Positions 1 through 8,875 of a DNA stretch of 64,000 nt are shown here, piece by piece (positions within the stretch are counted from its first letter, which is position 1; every line of letters starts with the position of its first letter). The notes beneath the pieces are model-generated. The model ran no database searches and was not told the DNA's origin. It saw nothing but the letters and a program-made list of their open reading frames with translations. A program made the position numbers and the translations under genes. Source of the stretch: an uncultured Paracoccaceae bacterium (lineage in GTDB: Bacteria > Pseudomonadota > Alphaproteobacteria > Rhodobacterales > Rhodobacteraceae); the NCBI GenBank assembly GCA_947493745.1, contig CANLSM010000002.1, positions 186,001 to 250,000 on the forward strand. The letters run 5' to 3'.

Positions 1-223
1 GCAGTAAAGCAAAGGCGATGTGCCTCTTGGGAGTTCTCGCAACTGGGCGATGAGGGAGAGGTTGCCTATGCATCGGCGCTCGCCATCGAGTTCGCCTACT
101 CTTTGGCGAGAAATCTCCGTCAGAAGAGCCCGGACTATCTCGACTCAACTTTTTGAAGAATTTGAATATTGTGATACACGTAATGCAGCAGTACCGAATT
201 TTTGAGGCATAGGGTTAAGGCGT

Positions 224-682
224 ATGCACAACGAAGCCGACAAGACCCCCTATTCGATCTTTGCGTATTGGTCCGTTGCCAATCCGGCGCTGACTGATTG
301 GGATTACACCAAATTGTTGCGCCAGATCTGGCAGGCCAACACGTCCATGGGCATAAACGGCATATTGGCGTTTGATCGCGGCGTCTTCAAGCAGGTTGTC
401 GAGGGGACACCAACCCATGTTTCGCGCATCGTCGCCAACATTCTGGCCGATCCCCGACATCACGATATTCATGTCACGAATTATCGGTTGAATCCCGAAC
501 GGCTCTACAAGAGCTGGACCATTCACGGATTTGAGCGGTTCCAGAAGGACGCAGGCCAGATCCCGCAGACGGCGTCCAAGGTCGCCCGACTGGCCGAGCA
601 GGACTACTTCTCAAAGGATTCCGAGAGGATCAATACCCGCATGAAGGCGATGGTGGGCCGATTCGATCCCGAGAAGCAATGA
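224..682 (+). CDS. BLUF-domain blue-light sensor protein
   Basis: This cytoplasmic protein of 152 residues is essentially a single BLUF domain (about residues 9-105), which binds FAD and senses blue light, plus a short charged tail. The residues needed for the photocycle align with AppA: Tyr15, Asn39 in the N-x5-G-NG segment, Gln57 in VFKQVVEG, and Trp98. It should therefore be photoactive. No output domain is fused, so it probably signals by protein-protein contact. It stands alone with no obvious partner gene. The start has AAGG just upstream of ATG. Family assignment is firm; the partner and role are unknown. Confidence 0.88.
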   Translation: MHNEADKTPYSIFAYWSVANPALTDWDYTKLLRQIWQANTSMGINGILAFDRGVFKQVVEGTPTHVSRIVANILADPRHHDIHVTNYRLNPERLYKSWTIHGFERFQKDAGQIPQTASKVARLAEQDYFSKDSERINTRMKAMVGRFDPEKQ

Positions 683-767
683 CACGCTGACAAGCCTACC
701 GCTGCCGACTTGACAATCCCCAGAAGTTTCGCCCTTTGGACCCTGTACAGCCGGTTCGGAGAGTTCG

Positions 768-1157
768 ATGACATTGCCAGCATTGGTGCAGGTTGCCCTG
801 GGTGGCGCGATAGGCGCTTGCCTGCGCTATGGCGCGGGTCTGGCGTCGCTGCGGCTGTTCGGTGCCGGATTCCCTTTTGGAACCCTGTTTGTAAATGTTG
901 CCGGTTCGTTTGTGATCGGCGGCCTTGCCGCATTGATGTTTCTGCGCGGATCGGATGCGCTCTCAGGATGGCAGCCGCTTCTGATGACCGGCATTCTGGG
1001 CGGGTTCACCACGTTTTCCAGCTTCTCGGTGGAGACACTTGATATCTTCCAGCGCGGCCAGATCGGGCTTGCAGCGAGCTATGTGCTACTGTCGGTCGGG
1101 CTGTCGCTCGCGGCGGTCTATGTTGGCTGGCTGGCCGGTCGGGGGGTCTTCGCATGA
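768..1157 (+). CDS. crcB: Fluoride channel CrcB/Fluc
   Basis: Small integral membrane protein (129 residues, four predicted helices) of the CrcB/Fluc family, which exports fluoride passively as a dual-topology dimer. Family signatures are present: the G-T-L-x-x-N segment with pore Asn43 and the GFTTFSSFSVET block at about residues 79-90, which carries the phenylalanine and sodium-site residues. Its stop overlaps the start of the pseudouridine synthase gene by ATGA, so the two are translationally coupled. No fluoride riboswitch was recognised in the 85 bases upstream. Confidence 0.93.
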   Translation: MTLPALVQVALGGAIGACLRYGAGLASLRLFGAGFPFGTLFVNVAGSFVIGGLAALMFLRGSDALSGWQPLLMTGILGGFTTFSSFSVETLDIFQRGQIGLAASYVLLSVGLSLAAVYVGWLAGRGVFA

Positions 1158-2200
1158 GCGGTGTTCAGATGATCGAGATCGGAGAGGAGGCTGACGACCA
1201 GCGTCTTGACCGATGGTTCCGCAAGCTTTTTCCGTTCATCTCGCAGGGGCGCATCGAAAAGATGTGCCGCAAGGGAGAAATCCGTGTCGAGGGCGGGCGG
1301 GTGAAGGCCTCCACCCGGCTCAGCGCCGGGCAGACGGTCCGTGTCCCTCCCTTGCCGGAGCCCGAGGAGGTGGAGCCGCGCCAGACGTCGTCTTCGATCT
1401 CGGACGCGGATATCGAGATGATGCGCGGGCTGGTACTCTTTCGGGATGATCATATCATCGCGCTTAACAAGCCGCCCGGTCTGCCCGTGCAGGGGGGCTC
1501 GAACCAGCCACGCCATATCGATGGGCTTGCCGAGGCCCTGATCTTTGACGCGGACGAGAAACCGAAGCTGGTTCACCGTCTGGACAAGGATACATCCGGC
1601 GTCCTGCTTCTGGCCCGCAATGGCAAGGCGGCGGCAGGACTGGCGCGCGCCTTCAAATCCCATCAGACCCGAAAGATCTATTGGGCCGTTGTGGCGGGCG
1701 TTCCCGCGCCCAAGATGGGAACGATCCGTTACGGGCTGGTCAAGGAGGCGGGGCATGGCCCCCATGGTGCGGGCGAGAAGATGATCTGCATTCATCCCGA
1801 CAGGATCGGGGCGACCCCGGGCGCAAAGCGCGCAACCACGGACTACGCGGTGATCAGCGCGGCGGCCAAGCGCGCGAGTTGGGTTGCGCTTTCGCCGATC
1901 ACCGGCCGGACCCACCAACTGCGCGCGCATATGGCCGAGATCGGGGCGCCGGTTGTCGGTGACGGCAAGTACGGGACCAACCGTCAGACGAATGAGGGCG
2001 ATGGCTGGGGCGCGCAGCTTGGCGGCGATATCAGCCGCAAACTCCATCTCCATGCGCGCAGTCTCACCCTGCGGCATCCCATTACCGGGCAATCCCTGCA
2101 CATCACCGCACCTCTGCCCGAGCACATGAACCGGACCTGGGATCTTTTTGCCTGGGATCCTGCGGAGGTTGCTGCTGATCCCTTTGCGGAGATGTCATGA
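1154..2200 (+). CDS. RluA-family 23S rRNA pseudouridine synthase (RluC-like)
   Basis: This enzyme converts specific uridines of rRNA to pseudouridine. An N-terminal S4 RNA-binding domain (about residues 15-65) is followed by the catalytic domain. The RluA signature HRLDKDTSG lies at residues 141-149, with catalytic Asp144. The length of 348 residues and the S4-plus-catalytic order fit RluC/RluD. It overlaps crcB upstream and the ATP12 gene downstream, both by ATGA. The exact target uridines cannot be read from the sequence, so no symbol is given. Confidence 0.9.
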   Translation: MSGVQMIEIGEEADDQRLDRWFRKLFPFISQGRIEKMCRKGEIRVEGGRVKASTRLSAGQTVRVPPLPEPEEVEPRQTSSSISDADIEMMRGLVLFRDDHIIALNKPPGLPVQGGSNQPRHIDGLAEALIFDADEKPKLVHRLDKDTSGVLLLARNGKAAAGLARAFKSHQTRKIYWAVVAGVPAPKMGTIRYGLVKEAGHGPHGAGEKMICIHPDRIGATPGAKRATTDYAVISAAAKRASWVALSPITGRTHQLRAHMAEIGAPVVGDGKYGTNRQTNEGDGWGAQLGGDISRKLHLHARSLTLRHPITGQSLHITAPLPEHMNRTWDLFAWDPAEVAADPFAEMS

Positions 2201-2913
2201 TCCACGTCGGCAGAAAGAAGTTCTGGTCCGATGTGTCGGCCAGCCAGACCAAGGATGGCTATGCGATCCTGCTGGACGACCGTGATCTGCGCACGCCTGC
2301 AAAGGCGCCACTGAAAGTGCCCACTGAGGCCATGGCCGGGCTCATTGTCGCGGAGTGGCAGCAACTCACCGACGAAATCGACCCCGGCAGGCTGCCCGTG
2401 ACACGGATCGCGAATGCCGCAATCGACAAGGTAACCCCTCAGTTCCAGCAGGTGGCGGATATGTTGAGCGCCTATGGCGCGACAGATCTGCTTTGCTATC
2501 GTGCAAGTGACCCCGCAGGGCTGGTGGAACGGCAGCAGACCCTCTGGCAGCCCTGGCTCGACTGGGCTGCAGATGAGCTGGGCGCGCCGCTGGAGATCGG
2601 CGTCGGCGTCATGCATGTCGAACAACCGCCAGCCAGTTTGCAGCGACTGCGCACCGCAGTGAACACCTTTGACGCCTTCCAGCTATCGGCTTTCCACGAT
2701 CTGGTGACGCTCTCAGGCTCGCTGGTTCTGGCGCTCGCGGTCAGCCGGAATATGCTTGCTGCGAATGAGGCCTGGGCGCTGTCCCGGCTTGACGAGATCT
2801 GGCAGTCCGAACTCTGGGGCACCGACGACGAGGCAGAGGCGATGGCAGCAATCAAGGCGGAGGCCTTTTTGCGTGCCGCCGATGTTCTCAAGGCGCTTGA
2901 GGGAACGCGTTGA
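2197..2913 (+). CDS. ATP12-family F1-ATPase assembly chaperone
   Basis: This protein of 238 residues belongs to the ATP12 family, which in mitochondria and alphaproteobacteria helps fold or hold the F1 alpha subunit during ATP synthase assembly. The N-terminal K-K-F-W ... G-Y-x-I-L-L-D-D-R segment and the LPVTRIANAAID segment are typical of the family. It overlaps both neighbours (ATGA upstream, TGATG downstream) within the crcB operon. The family is restricted mainly to alphaproteobacteria and mitochondria, which supports the taxonomic reading. Confidence 0.9.
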   Translation: MIHVGRKKFWSDVSASQTKDGYAILLDDRDLRTPAKAPLKVPTEAMAGLIVAEWQQLTDEIDPGRLPVTRIANAAIDKVTPQFQQVADMLSAYGATDLLCYRASDPAGLVERQQTLWQPWLDWAADELGAPLEIGVGVMHVEQPPASLQRLRTAVNTFDAFQLSAFHDLVTLSGSLVLALAVSRNMLAANEAWALSRLDEIWQSELWGTDDEAEAMAAIKAEAFLRAADVLKALEGTR

Positions 2914-3401
2914 TGGAAAAGATGACCTTTGCGACATCGGCTAGTGATCTCCTCTCGCCCGAGCAGCTTGCCTCTCTTTCCGGACTGGAGTTCATTGCGG
3001 GCATCTGCGAGGGACGCTTTCCCGCACCGCCCATCTGCAGGACACTGAACTACTGGATGGACGAGGTCGAGGAGGGGCGTGTGGTGTTCAGGGGTCGCCC
3101 GAATTTCGACGCCATGAACCCTATCGGGACGATCCATGGCGGATGGTTCGGCACGCTCTTGGACAGTTGCATGGCGTGCGCTGTGCAGACGACCCTGCCA
3201 AGGGGCACCGGCTATACGACGCTTGAGTACAAGATCAATATCCTGCGTCCGCTCTTTTCCGACAGCGAGGACGTGCTCGCAATCGGTACCTGCGCCCATT
3301 CCGGCCGCAAGACCGGCGTTGCGGAGGGACAGATGATCGGCGTGGAAAGTCAGAAAACATATGCCGTCGCGTCAACAACCTGTCTGATTTTTGAGCTTTA
3401 G
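2913..3401 (+). CDS. PaaI-family hotdog-fold thioesterase
   Basis: This protein of 162 residues has the hotdog fold of PaaI-type acyl-CoA thioesterases. The signature is N-P-I-G-T-I-H-G-G-W followed by L-L-D-S, giving candidate catalytic Asn69, His75-Gly-Gly and Asp84. The ATG at 2913 shares its A with the stop of the ATP12 gene (TGATG). An in-frame TTG three bases earlier is possible but unnecessary. It is the last gene of the operon. The acyl substrate is unknown. Confidence 0.85.
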   Translation: MEKMTFATSASDLLSPEQLASLSGLEFIAGICEGRFPAPPICRTLNYWMDEVEEGRVVFRGRPNFDAMNPIGTIHGGWFGTLLDSCMACAVQTTLPRGTGYTTLEYKINILRPLFSDSEDVLAIGTCAHSGRKTGVAEGQMIGVESQKTYAVASTTCLIFEL

Positions 3402-3850
3402 CAGTAAAAGACAGGGCACCCGAATCTGGTTGCCGGGAATTTGAGCAGGCATCGGACGCGATAATAGGTAAATGTCAGTGACCTTTTGTCCCGGCTTTGA
3501 GCCAAAAACGCTGAACCTGCATCCGCATCAGGCTGGTCCTCGCACCTTGCGGATTTCGCATGAAGTGCTCTGCTCAGGCTAAGCATCTCGATTTGCAGCC
3601 GAAAGGTGGATGTCCCTTTCATCACTGAACGGAACGCGCTTGTCAGCATCATCTGTTCAGGCCGGAGGTCGGCGAAAATGGCAGCATCTCTGTCCTACAT
3701 CGTTTTTTCCAAACTTATCTTGACCTTTCGGCACCGTTTCTGATTGTTGATGCGTTGCATTCCGAACGTGAAATGCGATCCAGAGAAAACCGGTCAGAAC
3801 GGCCGGAAACCCGCCCGCGTATCAGGGCGGTCCACCAGGAAGAGGAAAAA
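3402..3850. other. Intergenic region upstream of the aap operon
   Basis: About 450 bases without a convincing gene. A minus-strand open frame at 3398-3652 lacks family features and a good start, and is not counted. The right part should hold the aapJ promoter. The best -35-like match is TTGACC at 3720-3725, but no good -10 lies at the right distance, so no promoter is called. A ribosome binding site GAGGAAA directly precedes the aapJ ATG at 3851. Confidence 0.4.
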
Positions 3851-4867
3851 ATGAAAAAATCTGTCTTTTTCGGGACATTGGCAGCCGCCGGTCTTGCAGC
3901 AGGCTTCGCCGCAGCGGGCACATTGGACGATGTGAAAGCCAATGGAACACTGAAATGCGGCGTCACCACAGGCCTCGTTGGCTTTGCTGCACCGGATGCC
4001 AGCGGTAAATGGGAAGGCTTCGACGTCTCGGTCTGCCGCGCAGTTGCCGCGGCTGTTCTGGGTGACGGCGAGAAGGTTGAGTTTGTTCCGACGACAGGTC
4101 AGACACGCTTCACAGCGCTTGCTTCGGGCGAGATCGACATGCTGGCCCGGAACACCACCTGGACCTTCAGCCGCGATGTCGACCTCAAGTTCACCTTCGT
4201 TGGCGTGAACTACTACGATGGTCAGGGCTTCATGGTGCGCAAGGATCTCGGTGTGTCTTCGGCAACCGAGCTTGATGGCGCAACTGTCTGCATCCAGACC
4301 GGTACCACGACCGAGCTCAACCTGGCTGACTACTTCAAAGCCAACAACATGAGCTACGAGCCGGTGCCGATCGAGACCAATGCCGAAGCGCAGCAGCAGT
4401 ACCTTGCCGGTGCCTGCGACGTCTACACCACGGACGCGTCCGGTTTGGCCGCGACACGTGCGACCTTTGAAGATGCGGATGCACATATGGTGCTGCCCGA
4501 GATCATCTCCAAGGAGCCGCTCGGCCCGCTCGTGCGTCATGGCGACGATCAGTGGGGCGATATTGTCCGCTGGACCCTGAACGCGCTGATCGCAGCTGAA
4601 GAGCTCGGCGTGACATCTGCCAATCTCGAGGAAATGGCCAAGGGCACGAACAATCCCGAGATTAACCGTCTGCTCGGCACCGAAGGTGACCTCGGCGGCA
4701 TGCTCGGACTTGGCGCTACCTGGGCCAAGGACGCGATCAGCGTCGGCGGCAACTATGGTGAGGTTTTCGCGGCAAATATCGGCGAAGGCACTCCGATTGC
4801 ACTGGCGCGCGGTCTGAACGCGCAGTGGACCCAGGGTGGTCTGATCTACTCACCGCCGTTCCGTTGA
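3851..4867 (+). CDS. aapJ: General L-amino-acid ABC transporter, periplasmic binding protein
   Basis: Periplasmic solute-binding protein (338 residues) of the AapJ/BztA type, with a cleavable signal peptide over the first 20-25 residues and a type 3 extracellular solute-binding domain after it. It captures a broad range of L-amino acids for the AapQMP permease. The start at 3851 follows GAGGAAAAA and gives the expected signal peptide; the frame is open upstream to 3755, but that extension is not signal-like. The segment following the mature N-terminus, including LKCGVTTGLVGFAAPD, is characteristic. It is the first gene of aapJQMP. Confidence 0.95.
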   Translation: MKKSVFFGTLAAAGLAAGFAAAGTLDDVKANGTLKCGVTTGLVGFAAPDASGKWEGFDVSVCRAVAAAVLGDGEKVEFVPTTGQTRFTALASGEIDMLARNTTWTFSRDVDLKFTFVGVNYYDGQGFMVRKDLGVSSATELDGATVCIQTGTTTELNLADYFKANNMSYEPVPIETNAEAQQQYLAGACDVYTTDASGLAATRATFEDADAHMVLPEIISKEPLGPLVRHGDDQWGDIVRWTLNALIAAEELGVTSANLEEMAKGTNNPEINRLLGTEGDLGGMLGLGATWAKDAISVGGNYGEVFAANIGEGTPIALARGLNAQWTQGGLIYSPPFR

Positions 4868-4880
4868 TCGGCTGACAAAC

Positions 4881-4910
4881 AGACGCCCGCCCGGAAACGA
4901 GCGGGCGTCT
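4881..4910 (+). terminator. Hairpin between aapJ and aapQ (attenuator or mRNA-stabilising stem)
   Basis: A perfect 10-bp stem AGACGCCCGC / GCGGGCGTCT with a 10-base loop lies 13 bases after the aapJ stop. There is no uridine tract behind it (CGCCTTTCGG follows). The inference is partial termination or 3' end protection that keeps binding-protein mRNA in excess over permease mRNA, as is common in ABC operons. Confidence 0.6.
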
Positions 4911-5007
4911 CGCCTTTCGGGGCAAACCAATAACCGGACCTTCGAGAGCAGGACAGGCATGAACCCGTCCGCCGGGGAAGGGGTCCAACAGGGTCAAGGG
5001 TATATAT

Positions 5008-6222
5008 ATGTCCACCACTTACGATGCCTCGGAGCCGTCGTTCCGTCTGAGCATGCTGATTTACGATACACGGTATCGATCTCTCACCATTCAGGTTGTT
5101 GCATTTATCCTCTTCATGTCGGGGATCGCTTGGCTGATCAGCAACGCTTACTTCAACCTGCAAGACCTCGGGAAGGATTTCGACTTCGGCTTTCTGGGGA
5201 GCAGGGCTGGATACGATATCAGCCCGAGGCTCATAGAATATTCCAATGACAGTACGCATTTTCGTGCAACGCTGATCGGGTTGTTGAACACGCTCCTGGT
5301 GGCGTTCCTTGGCTGCATACTCGCCACGATAGTGGGGGTCATTGCCGGTGTGCTCCGGTTGTCCAATAACTGGATTACCGCAAGGCTGATGACAATCTAT
5401 GTGGAGGCGTTCCGCAACATCCCGGTTCTGCTTTGGATCCTGCTGTTTTTCGCCTTCTTTACCGAAAGCCTGCCCCACCCACGGACCTTCAAAGGTGAAG
5501 ATCCCGAGAGCACTTTGTTTCTGGGTTCAATCGCTTTCACAAGACAGGACGCCTGGATTCCTGCACCAATTATGGGGACCGGATCCAACATTATTCTGAT
5601 CATCTTTGCCCTGTCCCTCTTTGCTATCTGGTTCTTTGGGCGCTGGGCGAAACGGCGTCAGGAAGCAACCGGTGATATCCTGCCGACCTTCTGGATAAAG
5701 CTGGCGATTTTCGTTCTGCCGACCTTGGCCATGTATTTAGTTCTGGGCCGTCCGATTACGCTGGAGTATCCCGAAATCAGTCGGTTCAGCTTCGATGGCG
5801 GTATCCGGGTGAAGAACGCGATGTTGGCGCTTTGGCTGGCCCTGTCACTTTATACAGGCGCTTTCATTGCCGAGGCGGTGCGTGCCGGCATTCTGGCCGT
5901 ATCAAGCGGACAGACCGAGGCATCTTTCGCACTTGGCCTGAGACCCAACCGCACCATGAGCCTGGTCATCCTGCCACAGGCGTTGCGGGTCATTATTCCG
6001 CCCCTCATCTCGCAATACCTCAACCTGACCAAAAACTCATCATTGGCAATTGCGGTGGGGTACATGGACTTGCGCGCCACTTTGGGTGGCATCACGCTCA
6101 ACCAGACCGGACGAGAACTGGAATGCATGCTTCTGATGATGCTCATATATCTCATCGTGAGTCTGATCATTTCGGGTGCAATGAATGTCTACAACTCCAG
6201 CGTCAAATTGAAGGAGCGTTGA
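5008..6222 (+). CDS. aapQ: General L-amino-acid ABC transporter, permease AapQ
   Basis: Inner-membrane permease (404 residues) of the HisM/AapQ type. It is longer than ordinary amino-acid permeases, as expected for AapQ/BztB, because of an inserted segment between early helices. The cytoplasmic coupling loop EAVRAGILAVSSGQTEASFALGL (EAA motif, about residues 288-310) is clear. It pairs with AapM as a heterodimer driven by AapP. The gene ends one base before aapM begins. Confidence 0.94.
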   Translation: MSTTYDASEPSFRLSMLIYDTRYRSLTIQVVAFILFMSGIAWLISNAYFNLQDLGKDFDFGFLGSRAGYDISPRLIEYSNDSTHFRATLIGLLNTLLVAFLGCILATIVGVIAGVLRLSNNWITARLMTIYVEAFRNIPVLLWILLFFAFFTESLPHPRTFKGEDPESTLFLGSIAFTRQDAWIPAPIMGTGSNIILIIFALSLFAIWFFGRWAKRRQEATGDILPTFWIKLAIFVLPTLAMYLVLGRPITLEYPEISRFSFDGGIRVKNAMLALWLALSLYTGAFIAEAVRAGILAVSSGQTEASFALGLRPNRTMSLVILPQALRVIIPPLISQYLNLTKNSSLAIAVGYMDLRATLGGITLNQTGRELECMLLMMLIYLIVSLIISGAMNVYNSSVKLKER

Positions 6223-6223
6223 A

Positions 6224-7531
6224 ATGACTAGCTCGCAACACGCCTCCTATGTACGCACCGAGATGTTGCCGGAAAGTCCGCCGCCGCTGACTGAGTCCGG
6301 GATTGTCAAATGGGTAAAAGAAAATCTGTTTTCCGGGTGGATTAACAGTCTGCTGACAGTGGTTTCACTTTACGTGATCTATGTGTGCCTCAGTCACATC
6401 ATCCCTTGGGTATTTCAGTCGGTCTGGAATGCCGGGTCACTGACTGAGTGCCGTGAGATTGCCCAAGAGGCCTATGGCCACACGCATGGTGCATGTTGGG
6501 CTGTAATCAAGGAGCGCTGGCACCAGCTTCTCTTCGGGTTCTATCCCCAAGACCTTTATTGGAGGCCGATTCTGGCCTTTTTGCTGATGTTTGTGGCTCT
6601 CGCTCCGATCCTGTTTGATCGTGTGCCGCGCAAACTGTTGTTCTTCACGGCAATCTATCCTTTCCTGATGATCTGGCTCTGCTGGGGTGGATCGATCTGG
6701 GGGCCGGTCTGTGCGGCCCTGGGGTTTGTGATCGGGTACTTCACTCTGATCACGCTTGAAAAGGTAGCGGGAAGTCTGATCGCCATTATTGGCATGTTCG
6801 TTGTGCCGGTGATGTGGTGGCTGTACTTGTCCGGGCCTGTATCTGAGATGCTCACATCGACACTGCCGATCGGATTGCAGGCGGTGGGTTCCAAGGATAT
6901 CGGTGGCTTCATGCTGTCCTTTATCATTGGGCTTTCGGGCATCGCCCTATCCTTTCCCATCGGGTTGCTGCTGGCGCTTGGGAGGCAGTCGAATCTCTTC
7001 ATCGTCAAGTCCATCTGCGTCGGGTTCATTGAGTTCATCCGCGGCGTGCCGCTGATCACACTTCTCTTCGTGGCCTCGCTGTTGTTGGGATATTTCTTGC
7101 CCAAGGAGGTGACCTTCGATCTGATTGTGCGTGTTATCATCCTGGTCACGCTCTTTGCGGCAGCCTACATGGCCGAGGTCATCCGAGGCGGCTTGGCCGC
7201 CTTGCCGCGCGGGCAGTATGAGGCAGCCGATGCGCTTGGGCTCGACTATTGGAAATCCATGCGGCTGATCATCCTGCCACAGGCCCTGAAGATTTCTATT
7301 CCGGGCATCGTGAGCACGTTTATCGGCCTCTTCAAGGACACCGTTCTTGTGGTCTTTGTGGGACTTCAGGATCCGATCGGCTTCTCAAATCTCATCCGGG
7401 CCGCGACAGAATGGAACGGCATCTACTGGGAGCTTTTCGTCTTCATCGGCGCATGCTTCTTCGTCTGTTGTTTCTCCATGTCCCGTTATTCCATGTATCT
7501 GGAGCGCAAACTCCAGACCGATCATCGTTAA
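6224..7531 (+). CDS. aapM: General L-amino-acid ABC transporter, permease AapM
   Basis: Second permease subunit (435 residues) with many hydrophobic helices and an EAA coupling loop [23 protein letters not shown]. Length and internal insertions match the AapM/BztC group. It immediately follows aapQ and precedes aapP, with the binding site AAGGAGG of aapP located just after its stop. The product acts in the inner membrane with AapQ. Confidence 0.94.
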   Translation: MTSSQHASYVRTEMLPESPPPLTESGIVKWVKENLFSGWINSLLTVVSLYVIYVCLSHIIPWVFQSVWNAGSLTECREIAQEAYGHTHGACWAVIKERWHQLLFGFYPQDLYWRPILAFLLMFVALAPILFDRVPRKLLFFTAIYPFLMIWLCWGGSIWGPVCAALGFVIGYFTLITLEKVAGSLIAIIGMFVVPVMWWLYLSGPVSEMLTSTLPIGLQAVGSKDIGGFMLSFIIGLSGIALSFPIGLLLALGRQSNLFIVKSICVGFIEFIRGVPLITLLFVASLLLGYFLPKEVTFDLIVRVIILVTLFAAAYMAEVIRGGLAALPRGQYEAADALGLDYWKSMRLIILPQALKISIPGIVSTFIGLFKDTVLVVFVGLQDPIGFSNLIRAATEWNGIYWELFVFIGACFFVCCFSMSRYSMYLERKLQTDHR

Positions 7532-7544
7532 GGAGGGCCTGCAT

Positions 7545-8336
7545 ATGTCAGACCTGGCAATCGACCGCGAAGTAGACCGCAGCAACATGCAGATCAGCGA
7601 CGAAGTCGCGATCCAGATCACGGATATGAACAAGTGGTATGGGTCATTCCATGTGTTGCGCGACATCAACCTGACCGTGAACCGGGGCGAGCGGATCGTG
7701 ATCTGCGGGCCTTCGGGTTCGGGCAAATCGACGCTCATCCGCTGTATCAACCGGCTGGAGGAGCATCAGAAGGGGCAGATCATCGTTGACGGGACCGAGT
7801 TGACCTCGGACCTCAAGAACATCGACAAGATCCGGTCCGAGGTGGGCATGTGCTTCCAGCACTTCAACCTCTTCCCGCATCTGACGATCCTTGAGAACTG
7901 CACGCTGGCCCCGATCTGGGTACGCAAGACGCCCAAGAAAGAGGCCGAGGAAGTGGCGATGCATTTCCTTGAGAAGGTGAAGATCCCCGAGCAGGCGCTG
8001 AAATACCCCGGCCAGCTTTCAGGCGGTCAGCAGCAGCGTGTGGCGATTGCCCGCTCGCTCTGCATGAAGCCGCGGATCATGCTCTTTGACGAGCCGACCT
8101 CGGCGCTTGACCCGGAGATGATCGCCGAAGTGCTCGACACCATGATCGAGTTGGCCGAGGAAGGCATGACCATGCTTTGTGTGACCCACGAAATGGGGTT
8201 TGCCCGCAAGGTCGCCAACCGGGTGATCTTCATGGATGCGGGTCAGATCGTGGAGCAGAATGAGCCGGAAGAATTCTTCAACAACCCGCAAAGCGACCGG
8301 ACCAAGCTCTTCCTGAGCCAGATCCTCGGGCATTGA
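7545..8336 (+). CDS. aapP: General L-amino-acid ABC transporter, ATPase AapP
   Basis: ATP-binding subunit (263 residues) of the amino-acid transporter. Walker [10 protein letters not shown] lies at residues 55-63, followed by the signature LSGGQQQR and Walker B LFDEP. The ATG at 7545 is preceded by AAGGAGGG; the longer open frame from 7347 overlaps aapM and is rejected. It closes the aapJQMP operon and is followed by a strong stem-loop. Confidence 0.96.
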   Translation: MSDLAIDREVDRSNMQISDEVAIQITDMNKWYGSFHVLRDINLTVNRGERIVICGPSGSGKSTLIRCINRLEEHQKGQIIVDGTELTSDLKNIDKIRSEVGMCFQHFNLFPHLTILENCTLAPIWVRKTPKKEAEEVAMHFLEKVKIPEQALKYPGQLSGGQQQRVAIARSLCMKPRIMLFDEPTSALDPEMIAEVLDTMIELAEEGMTMLCVTHEMGFARKVANRVIFMDAGQIVEQNEPEEFFNNPQSDRTKLFLSQILGH

Positions 8337-8342
8337 GACACG

Positions 8343-8378
8343 GACCTGACCATCGCCATTCCGGCGGTTGGTCAGGTC
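8343..8378. terminator. Bidirectional stem-loop between aapP and the SixA-like gene
   Basis: A perfect 10-bp inverted repeat GACCTGACCA (8343-8352) / TGGTCAGGTC (8369-8378), with additional GC pairing inside the loop, lies between the convergent ends of aapP and the phosphatase gene and slightly overlaps the end of the latter. No T tract is evident on either side, so the terminator call rests on position and stem strength. Confidence 0.6.
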
Positions 8379-8875
8379 ACCAACTCCCGGGGCACCACGA
8401 AGTCCTGCAAACGGCCTGTGCCGGGCGCCACGTCGCGCCAGTCATCCACCTCGAAATCGAACACGCTTGTTGCCCCGGTGGGATAGCGTGTGGGCGCCTC
8501 GGCGGGGCTATCTATCAACTGCCTGGCCAACTGATGGCATCCCGGATTATGCGCCAGAACGAGGATGGTTTCGGCTGCCCCGCCTTTGCGCCGGATGATA
8601 TCGAGAATGCGTTCGGGCGAGGCAAGATAAAGCGCCTCGACCAGTTCCATGCGCGCATCCTCGGTCAGTTGCGAAGCCACCCTCGACCAGGTCTCCTGTG
8701 TGCGGATGGCGCTCGAGACAAGCGCAAGCTCGGGCGTGTTGCCGGTGTCTTCCAGCCAAGTGCCCAAAGCGCCTGCCGCCTGCCGTCCGCGCAGGTTGAG
8801 CGGCCGCTCCTGATCGGACAGACCGGGCTCGTCCCAGGCGGATTTGGCATGACGCATCAGAATAAGGGTTTTCAT
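8372..8875 (-). CDS. Histidine phosphatase family protein (SixA-like)
   Basis: A phosphohistidine/phosphoglycerate-mutase-fold enzyme of 167 residues. The catalytic RHAKS motif sits at about residues 8-12 (LILMRHAKSAW), and a second conserved His is in LVLAHNPGCHQLA. Proteins of this length with this motif are SixA-like and may dephosphorylate phosphohistidine on signalling proteins. The start at 8875 overlaps the stop of the ferredoxin-like gene by ATGA. Its biological substrate is not known. Confidence 0.85.
   Translation of the reverse strand: MKTLILMRHAKSAWDEPGLSDQERPLNLRGRQAAGALGTWLEDTGNTPELALVSSAIRTQETWSRVASQLTEDARMELVEALYLASPERILDIIRRKGGAAETILVLAHNPGCHQLARQLIDSPAEAPTRYPTGATSVFDFEVDDWRDVAPGTGRLQDFVVPRELVT

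Noticed and set aside
20-205. Plus-strand 61-codon frame at the left edge
   Set aside because: Ser/Arg-rich, with no start signal or family features; it is likely the promoter side of the BLUF gene or the end of an upstream unit.
683-767. Possible fluoride riboswitch before crcB
   Set aside because: The space is short and I could not find the conserved pseudoknot segments; only a lone TTGACA at 710-715 is visible.
3398-3652. Minus-strand 84-codon frame upstream of aapJ
   Set aside because: No ribosome binding site or domain, and it overlaps the thioesterase stop; best treated as non-coding leader.
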